Below are positions 12,302-24,200 of a stretch of DNA of 64,000 bases, one piece after another. The position numbers were made by a program, and so were the translations under genes. Below the pieces are notes generated by a model. The model made no database searches. It was given only the letters and a program-made list of their open reading frames with translations, and was not told the origin of the DNA. Source of the DNA: Serripes groenlandicus (Eukaryota > Mollusca > Bivalvia > Cardiida > Cardiidae); NCBI GenBank assembly GCA_031761405.1, contig JASEVX010000001.1, forward strand, positions 113,757,516-113,821,515, read 5' to 3'. Each line of letters starts with the position of its first letter. Within the stretch, counting starts at the first letter, position 1.

Positions 12302-14394
12302 GACAGTTGATCGGAAATAATACAATACAATATACTTTATTGCATAAAAACTACAAGTTTTATAGCACATTTTAAACGATAATTATAATATCATATGCCT
12401 CTTCCGTAGAGCACTCATTTGCAAAACAGTTTTGAGAGCAAAACCGAGAGCAAAGCCGTTCCGATTTATATCACATCTTAAACCGATTTTTGTTTAAAAC
12501 ATCTAGGCAAAACTACGAAAAAAGTATATTTTTGCTGAACATAGTTAAAGCATTTTGAGATATTGTTTCAAAAGTCGTCTGCTACTGAGGTTTCAAAAAG
12601 CGCCAGTATATGATAAAGGTAAAGTTAGATATTTGTTCACTCAATATTCATCTTCCCGTACCGGCCGAAAGTGCAGAAGTGTCAAATTTAATATACAAAC
12701 AGATATCCCCGGTGCTGGTAATTAGAGAATTTACCATATGCCAAAAATATATAACCTATCTGAGAATAATTTTAGCACTTTACAAAATACAGACGACTTT
12801 CGGAGCCCTTGCAGCAGGCGGTTTTCTGTTTCCGACAATATTTTCAACTCTTTATCAAAACACGACTTTAATTTTTTCAGATGTTCGTTTTTTCATCAAC
12901 TGCTTACAGTTATAAATACACGAAGTGGTGATTTTAGATAAAGATCTTCTTTGAATTCGTCCTATAATTAGGACATACAGCTTTGAATTCGTCCTATATG
13001 ATATAACACCTTGCATTTCGTCCTATCTGACATACACGTTTGCATTGAATCATGAGTGTTTTTCTTTTTTCTTTTCTTTCTGTTAATAATCGGCGAACAA
13101 TGGGGGGAAAACGATTATCAGATCAGAACATTTTGATATGAAAATGAAAAACAGTGTAGTATTAACAGTGTATTAATAGACACTGACCCATTTGAGAAGA
13201 TTTCACCAACGTTTACAAAATGTGTCAGTAGGTTTATTTACACTGACTGATCTGTGTAATCACTGGGAACGCTAGAACCAACAGCGACAAATGTGAAATG
13301 ACGTCTGCTGATGTCGGGCGATGACGCAATGGATTAATTAACGACCCACTTTTTAATTGATTAATCAATTTCCTTAATCCTAATGGATTTTGAATATGAA
13401 TGTGATAAATCATGTCTCAAGTGCAGACGCCTTTTGACACCAATGCAGCGTACGACTTTTGACTGAAATCATTCTAGGTAGAATTGGAAGTTGTTCAAAA
13501 TGAGCGATTCCTGATTTTTCAACAATGTTTTCAACTCAATAATCAGACTTTCACATTTACGAGTTTCAACATGTTTGCCTCCCTATCTCGGCTGCACATT
13601 TGTTATATGTGGGAAAGGATTGATAATTTCACTGAAAAACAGTCAGTCAAGCTGCGCGTATCTACCCTCGCAATGTACTATTTGGTAATTAAACACGTAT
13701 CTGACGAGGCATTTATATGCCGGAAGTTGGCGAAATTTTTCCCTTTTTACAATGTGGCACAAACAACAAATATGCAGCTTACGACTTTGAAATAAAACAG
13801 GCAAAGGAATGAACACTATCTATAAATTAAAATGTTCATATTGAATAGAGTTGAAAACAGTATGGATAATCGTCTTTTGCACATATAGGCTGCCTCAAAA
13901 TACAATAATGTTCGGTTTTAAAATTTAACTTGGACTTTTCTACCCTGCACCTGATACTGGGAGAGTGGAATATATAATAATGCTTTTCCACGTCCATAAA
14001 CGCCTTGGGGTGTAAGGGACAGTAAGACAGTAAATACATGCAGACGCGTTTTGACGTTTCTACAGACGATGGTGATAAAAAGAAGAAATTGTCGATAACT
14101 TTGTTCAATAATTATAGTTTAATATTAAGAGATGTTCCCATCTTTTTACCAAGATGTTTTCAAAGTTGGTTGCTGAATATTTACTGTATATTGGATAAGG
14201 TTATAACACTTTAAACTATTTGTTATGTTTTGTATTGATAATCCATCAACATCGGATGAGGGTTAAAGTAAAGGGTCACATACTACTGAGCAGTTAACTA
14301 TGTTGAAGGGTAACTTGTGCGAAATAAGGGTAACACTTGATTTAAGAGGATTTTTGAAAACAGTCAGGGAAAAGCAGCAATTTCTCAAAAATTA
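12302..14394. other. Gene-free stretch with eroded MITE copies
   Basis: Degenerate TTAA MITE pieces lie at about 13425-13625 and 13735-14205. A short three-fold repeat of GAATTCGTCCTAT-like words lies at 12950-13030. The open frame at 12610-12915 shows no recognisable domain. Confidence 0.5.
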
Positions 14395-14632
14395 TATTCC
14401 CGCGAGAAAACCAACATTATAGCCTCTGCATAATGTGTCGACCTAGATCAGCCTGTGCAGTTCGCGCAGGCTAATCCGGGCCGATACATTCCCTCTCAGA
14501 AAGATAGGGGTATAGATTAATGATTCCTGAAACAGAATATCCAAAAGGAGGCGAAAAATGTCTGTTCGGGTTAGCCTGTGTTGCATGCTTAGGCTGATCA
14601 ATGTTGGTTTTCTCGCGGGACGGCTCATTTCT
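14395..14632. mobile_element. TGAGCC-family MITE, left end truncated
   Basis: The copy carries the family body: AAAACCAACATTATAG, CAGCCTGTGCAGTTCGCGCA, GATTCCTGAAACAGAA, AGGAGGCGAAAAATGTCTG, GCATGCTTAGGCTGATC, and the right end TCTCGCGGGACGGCTCA. The antisense frame here is repeat shadow. Confidence 0.8.
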
Positions 14633-14773
14633 CCTTTCGGCAGAATGATTGATACTCTATACCAAAATGGTACGTTATGCGTTCAAGCCATAAAGATTAT
14701 TTTCGGTCGACTATTAAACAAAATGGGATGGATAGAGACCAATACTCTATCAATCTATAAGTCAATCTTGATA

Positions 14774-15248
14774 TGAGCCGTCCCACAAGAACACCAACAT
14801 TGTGAACTCTGCGTAAAGTATCGACCCGGATCAGTCTAAGCAAGCCGCACAGGCGTACCCGTATATACACTTTTCGCCTCCTGTGGATTTTATGTTTCAG
14901 GAATTACTACTCTATCTATCCCCCCCCCCCCCCCCACCTTAGACGGAATGTGTCGGACGGACCAGTCTGCGCGGACAGCGCAGGCTGATCTGGTCGATAC
15001 ATTACGCAGATGTGTATTGCCGCAGCTGACCCGGATCAGCCTAAGCTTGCCGAGTACTCTAACTCCGGACAGACACTATTCGCCTCCTATGGATGATCAG
15101 TTTCAGGAATCCTTAATTACTCTATACCTCTATCTCCCTTAGACGGAATGTGTCGGGCCGGATTAGCCTGCGCGGACTGCGCAGGCTGATCTGGGTCGAT
15201 ATATTACGCAGAGTCCACAATGTGTTTTTCTCGTGGAAGGGCTCATAT
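14774..15248. mobile_element. TGAGCC-family MITE with internal duplication
   Basis: The copy begins TGAGCCGTCCCACAAGAACA and ends GTGGAAGGGCTCA, opposite in orientation to the copy at 14395. Its second half is repeated (AGACGGAATGTGTCGG occurs twice, GCTGATCTGG twice), and a poly-C run lies at 14922-14936. Confidence 0.8.
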
Positions 15249-15306
15249 AATTATATTGACAATATTGATTTGATCCTGACCTTTATGCACATATACAAGT
15301 ATACAA

Positions 15307-15337
<31 letters not shown>

Positions 15338-15515
15338 CAGTCAAACCTGTGCCTACGACCACCTTAGAATAGCGACTACTTGTCTATAGCAACCTCACTT
15401 TTAGTTTCCCAATTACTAATAGTATGCATAAGTGACCCTGCAATTAAAGACCACCTGTGAACAAAGACCACATTGCTGTGTTCCCTACATGGTCCCTATA
15501 CACAGGTTTCCACTG
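15338..15515. mobile_element. Mariner-like MITE, 178 bp, TA target duplication
   Basis: The ends CAGTCAAACCTGTG and CACAGGTTTCCACTG are inverted repeats, flanked by TA on both sides (15336-15337, 15516-15517). A second, inverted copy lies at about 49035-49212 in another intron. (AT)n directly precedes it. Confidence 0.75.
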
Positions 15516-16430
15516 TATGTATATGTTTGATAGTGACTGACGTATATTTCCATAAATCTAGTGATTTATTACGTTAAAATCAACTTGATGGGCAAAACTA
15601 TCAAACTACAGACAGAAAGAAATGTTCATTCAAATACTAAATATCTCTGCTAACAGGTAAATATCTGGTCAAGATGGATAGGTCGATGTAACACAATCGA
15701 ATGCACCATTATAAAACGTAGTTGTGATGTAGGGTAGAGCGAAACTTTACTTCCATTTGGAAGAAAGGGTTAATGAGTTGAAAGGTAGCAAGACTCCATA
15801 ACCACCTGGGACCCTCGCTAGGTTATAGTTACATCGTGTATAGGTCAGTCTTCAAATTGGGAAAACAGATTTGTGTTGTTACCAAGGTCAACAGCGGGTG
15901 CAACAAGCACTCCACCTTTGTCTGTTAACGATTTACTTGTGGATTGAATAGGAAAAAGGATATAGGAAATAAAAACCTTTTGTAAAATAAAAAGTTTCGT
16001 AACGGAGTAATAAAATAGACAAGAAATCGGATATTTCTTCTCTTTTTTATATCTTATTTTCTGTGTTTTTATCAAATTGTTGTAATTAAATGATATAGCT
16101 TCTAATTGATTTATCTATTGATAAAGTCTAAATAAACGGGATGTTTGAAAATGGATCACAGGAACAGGTGAAGAAGTCTGCGTGTTCAAATTATTATTAT
16201 AATTATTCTATTTTTATTATAATAATTATTGTTGTCTATTATTATTATCATTAATCTACAATGTGATTTTTTAAACAGCGCAACCATAAACGAAAATTGT
16301 AATTTTTAAGATATACGGGTTTTTTTTATTATTCGATCAGACAGATATATTTAGAAATGGACCTACCGGATTTGCAAATAAATCGTAAAGTGTTTTACAA
16401 TTAGTGCGAGGAGTTGATTTCTGTATCAGC
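15516..16430. other. Gene-free sequence upstream of the ADAMTS start codon
   Basis: AT-rich, no tandem or mobile element recognised. It should contain the 5' UTR or the promoter, or both, of the ADAMTS gene, but I see no convincing TATA or initiator motif. Confidence 0.4.
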
Positions 16431-16536
16431 ATGCCCTCGTTATGGAACTATATTGTGTTTCTATATTTGGAGTTATGCTGTACTTGCGTACTATCTAGTG
16501 GATCAATGGGAGAGGGAGATAGACAGTTAAGGACAG
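16431..16536 (+). CDS. ADAMTS6/10: ADAMTS6/10-like exon 1: start codon and signal peptide
   Basis: Translation starts MPSLWNYIVFLYLELCC and continues through VLSSGSMGEGDRQLRT, a short N-terminus, a hydrophobic core of about 15 residues, then a polar stretch: a secretory signal. The exon ends in phase 1 at a GTAGGT donor (16537). The next exon begins AC, so the split codon reads G|AC (Asp) and joins straight into the prodomain. An in-frame TAA at 16386-16388 lies upstream of the ATG, which supports this start. With only 36 codons it is easily missed by ORF scans. Any 5' UTR exon or promoter further upstream cannot be placed. Confidence 0.8.
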
Positions 16537-19362
16537 GTAGGTTTCGTATGCAAATCAGCAGCGACTGGCGATTTGGGTCTTAACCCTTTCCCTCATACGA
16601 CAATTCTGCAGCAGACGACTTTGAACATATTTTGTAAACAAATGGAAAAATCTATGTAATTGAATGGATAACCTATGACTAAAAGTGGAAAACATTGTGA
16701 CAAAAGGAGAAATTGCACGTTTTGTGCAATTTCTTCTTTTGTCACTTAATAGTTTTCAAAAAGCCGTCTGCTGCAGAGGCGTCCGAGAGCGTCTATATCA
16801 TGAGGGAAAGGGTTAACGACTAGATTATGTAAACTGAGTATTAGTTGTAACACGACGGACTACAATTCTAGTTTTGTGTCAACAGTTACATCCGGGTCTA
16901 TGCTACATGGAAGTGGGTAGTAAAGACTCGGATGAGATTGTGTGGATGCAAACATAAGCACTCCGTGGTATGTACGACTACCCCTCGTGATCTTCGACAA
17001 ACCGATAGTCTCAATAGAGCGATGTTGTAACGTCCAGTCAAACTATTCCGAGTACAGAAACCCGGACTAACTATCAGTCATCATAAAACGTTAAATCAAA
17101 ATGCTATCTTTATATGCGTTAAACAAAATAAGTATATATTTTGTGTTTTAAGCTGATATAAAATATTATGATTTAATACTGAAGTTTTAATTTATATAAA
17201 CATACTATTTTGTTTGAAAGTGCTATAATGGCGGATGGGGTAGTTGTACATACCATCTGGTGTCCTGGAAGATTCACTGTTTGCTCAGACAAGAAGACCA
17301 ACACTTGTTCAACGCGGCTCAAGCTTTGTTTAAACCCTTTCACTCATACAAACGTATGTTGATACCTCTTTAGTAGATTACTGTGGAAAATATTGTTGCA
17401 AAAGGAGAAACTGCTCATATAACTGGTAATTTCTCATTTTACCACAATGTTTTCAATTTACTTAGAATCAAAGTTCACATGTAGAGATTTTCCATATATT
17501 TAACTTAGTGGTTTTAAAGTCATCTGCTTCATATTTGAGTATGTGAAAAAGGGTTAATTGTTTTGTATGGCGTATTTATGATCAATTAATCGAAACAATT
17601 AAATGCTGAATAAGGATAAATTGTGTGTGGATTCTACTCCTGAAATCAGAACTGCAAACATTGTCTGTGAATTTTGTGTCTGGTATTGAGTTCATACATT
17701 TTCTTAATAATCAGTTGAAACCGATGGCACTTTACAATTTATTTCGTTTTTGTTATATTCTTTTGTTGACCTCATATTAAGGGCATTGGGTGTGAAACGA
17801 ATTGGGCTATATATCCGGTTTTCCACGTTTGTATGATTGTTACGCTAATTTCAACACCATGTCAGTTATGTCACGTCGTGTTCTGTATAAGTTACCAGTA
17901 CTACGGTCCATTTAACCTGACGCAGAGGGAAATCCTTTACTACAATGTATAACTCTTGTTCCGTCACCAGTAAACATATGTGTAGGATCTGGTGAGACTG
18001 TTTGCTCACATGGGTTCGCCTGATCCTTCACTACACAGATCCAGACTACAATTCAACCGAAACAAAACACGTGTTTAAGTCAGATGATAAGATGCACCAT
18101 GCATCCAACAATTAGATAAATCAAGTTATACATGTATAGTGATTTGTTTTTACTGACAAAGGGCAATTCTTCATTTGACCAATGCCAATCATTCCAAATC
18201 GTTTAATATACAAATGCCTACATTATTTAACCCCTTTCCCCATAAAACAAATCTGGAGCAGACGACTTTAAAATATTGAGACAACAATTCTCTCTTAATA
18301 AAAGTACAACTATGGATTAACGTTGAAAGAAGTGTGGCAAAAGGAGAACTTCCTCATCATAAACATTACAATTCCTCTTTTTGTCACAGTGCTTTTGAAA
18401 TGTTAGCTGCTGCAGACGCGTCCGAATGTGGGGGAATATGTAAATGGTCAAATGAAACGTTAACGATGTGAACATTGGCACTTTTGCTCGGATCGTCTCA
18501 TTTATGTTCAATCACGTTGAAGAGATGTAAATTCGTGAGTGTTTAATGAATTCATTAAACGGTTCATGTGTACAACTAACACGAGTCGATTTGGTAATTA
18601 GGAAATTCGCTGTGTTAATTAACCCTTTCCCACATACAATAAATATGCAGCAGTCGACTTTGAAAACATCTGGGCAAAACAATAAAAAAACATCTCTATA
18701 AATGAAAGTACATTGTATAATTATTGAATAGTCAATTTTTCTTTTGTCACAATGTTTTCAAAAGTTGTCAGCTGCAGAGGCGCCAAAAAGCGTCTGTTTG
18801 TGGGAAAGAGTAAACAATAACGTTTTACCTGATACAGGTAGCTTTTGAAGCCCTTGGCACTAAAATCGCAAAATTAGAATGATCTCGTTTTTATATCATT
18901 TAAATATTCCTAAAATATAAAAAGATGTCACAGAACAAAAAAAAAACGATTTTCTAAAATGTTGCGCTTTTCTGTACTATACTATTATTATATACGCAGA
19001 GACCATAATGTTGGTTTTCTCTTGGAACGGCTCATTTTAACTATATGTTTTCGAAGTCGTCTGCGGCAGATTGGTTGTATGTATGAAAGCGAGAAATGTG
19101 TTAAAAATATCTTAATTATCTATTTTAACTTTAGTGTAGATCAAATTCAACTTGCCTCATATGACATAATGAAAACAAATACATGGCAGTATTTAGTTAT
19201 GTTATGAAGTATCATATTGAAATTTCATTTAATGTTATCAGGTGAAATGATTTTCGTGGTTAAATGGAATACACGGGACCATGGAACTAGAAAAAGGTCG
19301 AAATAGTTAGAATATATTATATTGAAAATGGAGTTAATATTCAGTTCTTACCTTTTTTATAG
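16537..19362 (+). other. ADAMTS intron 1 with four TTAA MITE copies
   Basis: The MITEs are at 16580-16816 (complete, ends TTAACCCTTTCCCTC / GAGGGAAAGGGTTAA, only 44 bases after the donor), 17330-17557, 18227-18440 (eroded right end) and 18619-18814. A fragment of the TGAGCC element (ACGCAGAGACCATAATGTTG...GAACGGCTCA) is at about 18990-19035. The rest is unassigned. Confidence 0.75.
16580..16816. mobile_element. TTAA MITE, complete copy
   Basis: TTAA at both ends, 13-bp terminal inverted repeat, mirrored CTGCAGCAGACGACTTTGA / AAAGCCGTCTGCTGCAG, and a central hairpin around GAAATTGCACGTTTTGTGCA. It shares a subfamily with copies at 34197 and 59565. Confidence 0.88.
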
Positions 19363-19736
19363 ACAAACTTCTACGATCTCTTACACATTACGAAATGACG
19401 ATACCCAAGTTAGTCAGTGAAGACGGAGATTTCGTCAGCTACAATATACGAGGGAGCTCAAACACGCGGAAGAAACGTGCAGCCTCCGAAAGCAATGAAG
19501 GAATAGTGTCTGATATATCAGAGTATCGGATATTTTACAGATTCTTTGTGTTTGGTAAAGAATTTCATTTTGATCTCAAACTCAATACAGAGTTCATGTC
19601 TCCTGACTTTAACGTGGAATATCGTGGTAAAGGGTCGGTGATAAATACCAGTAAGTTCGTGTCGAACTGTTACTACGTGGGACACAGTCGTGACCCGTTC
19701 ATTTCCACAGCCGCTATGAGTAACTGCTACGGACTG
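19363..19736 (+). CDS. ADAMTS6/10: ADAMTS6/10-like exon 2: prodomain
   Basis: Acceptor CTTTTTTATAG|AC at 19362, donor CTG|GTAAGT at 19737; in phase 1, out phase 0. It encodes the first large prodomain block: LLRSLTHYEMTIPKLV, then SYNIRGSSNTRKKRAA, then KEFHFDLKLNTEFMSP and NCYYVGHSRDPFISTA. This is the reprolysin-propeptide pattern of ADAMTS6/10, with an early basic furin-like site RKKR at about residues 71-74, as vertebrate members also have. The methionine at 19395 is internal (about residue 47) and not the start, because coding similarity continues upstream of it to the acceptor. Confidence 0.92.
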
Positions 19737-20749
19737 GTAAGTGACTTTAGTTTATGTAATTTTTTGGAGTTTGATGTCATTTCCAAATGTACATCATTTC
19801 CAAGTAGTATTTCAGTTATTTTACGACAACTGTACAGTTATCCACGGCCACTAAGTTACTAGCCAATACTGGTCTAGGAATACCTTTGCATTGCAGAAAG
19901 TCAAGCCACTACAAGCCCAGCGAGCAGAATGTGTTGTTGAATTCGCATTGTATATATTCAAGATTGCATTCATACATCAAGTACATCATTGTCCTCTCTT
20001 AAATAGTGCTGTATAGTCTGTTTCTGGACTATTAAATCGGCATTTATAGCCAATATCAGTTAATAGATAGTTTTATTTTGCTCCTTGAACAATCGATATG
20101 GTCTGTTTCCTAATTATTCAGCTGAAACTTCCTGGCTATTTGAATTATAATTCGATTTCTAAATACTCAACCGGCATTTGCGGATAAATTGTCTGTTTAC
20201 CAGAAATTGAAGTTTGTTTTCCGTATATTCAACTGGTATTTATAGTTATAGTCAGTTACCTGAATACTCATCTTGCACATATAGTTATAGTCTGTACCCT
20301 AAATTATAGTTACCTACATATTCATCTGGAATTCATAATTATTAATAGTTTCCCGACTTTTCAACCATGATTTATAGATATAGTCTGATTGTTGAATATT
20401 CAACCAAATTTTTGCCCTGAATATTCAACCGGAATTTATTGTTATAGTCTGTTTCTGATTATTCACCCGACATTTATAGTCTGTTTTCTGTTTCTTGAGT
20501 ATTCATCGGTAATTCTTTCAGTTATAGTCTGTTTCCTGAATATTCAACCGATATTTATAGTTACAGGCTGAAATACAATGGGACAAAAGGAAAAACTGTT
20601 AATTTTGTTACAATAATTGTTTAATTCTATTCAATAATCATTCATTCATTTATAGAGATGTTCAATAGATTCACCTTGAGGTTCTTAGAGTCGTGTTCTG
20701 CATATTTGTTGTTTGCATCAAAATATTAATAGTGTTAGCTCCATTACAG
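19737..20749 (+). other. ADAMTS intron with degenerate minisatellite of about 48-50 bp
   Basis: From about 20010 to 20575 the words TATAGTCTGTTT, CTGAATATTCAACC and ATTTATAGTTATAG recur roughly every 48-50 bases, some ten diverged copies. The right half of a TTAA MITE (about 20575-20730) follows, up to the exon at 20750. Confidence 0.7.
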
Positions 20750-20900
20750 CACGGTGTATTTTCGACAGCAGATGAGGATTATTTTGTAGAACCACTGTGG
20801 AATCACACTGGTCCGATAGACAAAGATGGCCACCCTCATGTCGTCTACAAACGGTCAGCATTAAAACTCCCAAACACGCAGGCCCACTGTGGAGTACAAG
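20750..20900 (+). CDS. ADAMTS6/10: ADAMTS6/10-like exon 3: prodomain, conserved HCGV segment
   Basis: Acceptor CCATTACAG at 20749, donor CAAG|GTAGTG; in phase 0, out phase 1. Translation begins HGVFSTADEDYFVEPLW and includes GHPHVVYKRSAL and AHCGVQ. It contains the prodomain cysteine whose counterpart in other ADAMTS proteins is involved in latency. The right half of a TTAA MITE sits just upstream of the acceptor (about 20575-20730). The next recognisable exon is 7.5 kb away and about 150 codons further along the protein. Confidence 0.92.
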
Positions 20901-20914
20901 GTAGTGTTTTTTAT

Positions 20915-21245
20915 TCGAGTTTTACGCCATTTTCAACATTGTGTCAGTTATATGAGCCGGTCGTACAAGAAAACTAACTGCGTAAAGAATCGACCCGGAT
21001 CAGCCTAAACATGCCGCGCAGGCTAAACCGAACAGACACTTTTCGCCTCCCGTTGATTTTCTGTTTGAGGAATTATTATTCTATACCTCAATCCTCCTGA
21101 GACGGAAGGTGTCGGCCCGGATTAGACTGTGAAAAATGCGCAGGCTGATCTGGGTCGATACATTACGCATAGTCCTTAATAATGGTATTCTCGTGGAACG
21201 GCTCATATCACGACGACAGTTAACTTATTCGTGATCATTTAGTAA
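20915..21245 (-). mobile_element. SINE fragment (3' end) split by an inserted TGAGCC element
   Basis: TTTACGCCATTTTCAACATTGTGTCAGTTA (20921-20950) is the reversed SINE 3' region seen again at 39968-40005. It resumes after the insertion as TCACGACGACAGTTAACTTA (21208 on) and runs directly into the first unit of the 52-bp satellite. The tRNA-like head of this copy is not visible. Confidence 0.8.
20953..21205. mobile_element. TGAGCC-family MITE, complete copy, TA target duplication
   Basis: It starts TGAGCCGGTCGTACAAG and ends GTGGAACGGCTCA, flanked by TA (20951-20952 and 21206-21207). Removing it and one TA restores the continuous SINE word GTTATATCACG present in other SINE copies. This fixes the element's boundaries and its Tc1/mariner-type TA preference. 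Confidence 0.9.
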
Positions 21246-24200
21246 GCAAAGCAGTACTATGCTAGGATATGGGCCTTGCCCAACGACAATCGAGTAAGAC
21301 AATCAGTACTAGGCTAGGAAATGAGCCTTGCCCAACGACAATCGAGTAAGACAATCAGTACTAGGCTAGGAAATGAGCCTTGCCCAACGACAATCGAGTA
21401 AGCAAATATGTTCTATGCTAGGAAATGTGCCTTGCCCAACGACAATCGAGTAAGCAAATCAGTACTAGGCTTGGACATGGGCCTTGCCCAACGACAAACG
21501 AGTAAGCAAAGCAGTACTAGGCTAGGACATGGGCCTTGCCCAACGACAAACGAGTAAGCAAAGCAGTACTAGGCTAGGACATGGGCCTTGCCCAACGACA
21601 ATCGAATAAGCAAATCAGTACTAGGCTAGGACATGGGCCTTGCCCAACGACAATCGAGTAAGAAAATCAGTACTAGGCTAGGAAATGAGCCTTGCCCAAC
21701 GACAATCGAGTAAGCAAATATGTTCTATGCTAGGAAATGTGCCTTGCCCAACGACAATCGAGTAAGCAAATCAGTACTAGGCTAGGACATGGGCCTTGCC
21801 CAACGACAATCGAGTAAGCAAAGCAGTACTAGGCTAGGACATGGGCCTTGCCCAACGACAATCGAATAAGCAAATCAGTACTAGGCTAGGACATGGGCCT
21901 TGCCCAACGACTATCGAATAAGCAAAGCAGTACTAGGCTAGCACATGGGCCTTGCCCAACGACAATCGAGTAAGAAAATCAGTACTAGGCTAGGAAATGA
22001 GCCTTGCCCAACGACAATCGAGTAAGCAAATATGTTCTATGCTAGGAAATGTGCCTTGCCTAACGACAATCGAGTAAGCAAATCTGTACTATGCTAGGAA
22101 ATGAGTCTTGCCCAACGACAATCGAGTAAGCAAATCAGTACTAGGCTAGGACATGTGCCTTGCCAATAAGCAAATCAGTACTAGGCTAGGAAATGTGCCT
22201 TGCCCAACGACAATCGAGTAAGCACATCTGTACTATGCTAGGAAATTAGACTTGCCCAACGACAATCGAGTAAGCAAATCAGTACTAGGCTAGGAAATGT
22301 GCCTTGCCCAACGATAATCGAGTAAGCAAATCACTACAAGGTAAGGAAATGTGCCTTGCCCAACCAAAATCGAGTAAGCAAATCAGTACTAGGCTAGGAA
22401 ATGTGCCTTGTCCAACGACAATCGAATAAGCAAATCTGTACTAGCCTAGGAAATGAACCTTGTCCAACGATAATCGAGTAAGCAAATCAGTACAAGGCTA
22501 GGAAATGTGCCTTGTCCAACGACAATCGAGTAAGCAAATCAGTACTAGGCTAGGAAATGTGCCTTGCCAAACGAATGAGTAAGAAAATCAGTACTAGGCT
22601 AGGAAATGAGCCTTGCCCAACGACAATCGAGTAAGCAAATATGTTCTATGCTAGGAAATGTGCCTTGCCCAACGACAATCGAGTAAGCAAATCTGTACTA
22701 TGCTAGGAAATGAGTCTTGCCCAACGACAATCGAGTAAGCAAATCAGTACTAGGCTAGGACATGTGCCTTGCCCAACGACAATCGAATAAGCAAATCAGT
22801 ACTAGGCTAGGAAATGTGCCTTGCCCAACGACAATCGAGTAAGCACATCTGTACTATGCTAGGAAATTAGATTTGCCCAACGACAATCGAGTAAGCAAAT
22901 CAGTACTAGGCTAGGAAATGTGCCTTGCCCAACGATAATCGAGTTAGCAAATCACTACAAGGTTAGGAAATGTGCCTTGCCCAACCACAATCGAGTAAGC
23001 AAATCAGTACTAGGCTAGGAAATGTGCCTTGTCCAACGACAATCGAATAAGCAAATCTGTACTAGCCTAGGAAATGAACCTTGTCCAACGATAATCGAGT
23101 AAGCAAATCAGTACAAGGCTAGGAAATGTGCCTTGCCCAACGACAATCGAGTAAGCAAATCAGTACTAGGCTAGGAAATGTGCCTTGCCAAACGAATGAG
23201 TAAGCAAATCAGTACTAGGCTAGGAAATGTGCCTTGCCCAACCACAATCGAGTAAGCGAATTAGTACTAGGCTAGGACATGTGCCTTGCCCAACGACAAT
23301 CGAGTAAGCAAATCAGTACTAGGCTAGGAAATGTGCCTTGTCCAACGACAATCGATAAAGCGAATCTGTACTATGCTAAGAAATGTGCCTTGCCCAACGA
23401 CAATCGAGTAAGCAAATCATCTGTACTATGCTAAGAAATGTGCCTTGCCCAACGACAATCGAGTAAGCAAATCAGTACTAGGCTAGGAAATGTGCCTTGT
23501 CCAACGACAATCGAATAAGCAAATCTGTACTAGGCTAGGAAATGTGCCTTGCCCAACGACAATCGAGTAAGCAAATATGTACTATGCTAGGAAATGTGCC
23601 TTGCCCAACGACACTCGAGTAAGCAAATCAGTACTAGGCTAGGACATGTGCCTTGCCCAATGACAATCGAATAAGCAAATAAGTACTAGGCTAGGACATG
23701 TGCCTTGTCTAACGACAATCGAATAAGCAAATCAGTACTAGGCTAGGACATGTGCCTTGTCCAACGACAATATCGAATAAGCAAATCAGTACTAGGCTAG
23801 GACATGTGCCTTGTCCAACCACAATAGAGTAAGCAAATCAGTACTAGGCTAGGACATGTGCCTTGTCCAACGACAATCGAATAAGCAAATCAGTACAAGG
23901 CTAGGACATGTGCTTTGTCCAACCACAATCGAGTAAGCAAATCAGTACTAGGCTAGGACATGTGCCTTGTCCAACCACAATCGAGTAAGCAAATCAGTAC
24001 TAGGCTGGGACATGTGCCTTGCCCAACGACAATCGAAAAAGCAAATCAGTACTAGGCTAGGACATGTGCCTTGTCCAACGACAATCGAATAAGCAAATCA
24101 GTACTAGGCTAGGACATGTGCCTTGTCCAACCACAATAGAGTAAGCAAATCAGTACTAGGCTAGGACATGTGCCTTGCCCAACGACAATCGAATAAGCAA

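Noticed and set aside
19395..19862. A 155-residue gene starting at the methionine at 19395
   Set aside because: The prodomain pattern extends upstream of this methionine to an acceptor, and the frame past 19736 is intron after a GTAAGT donor.
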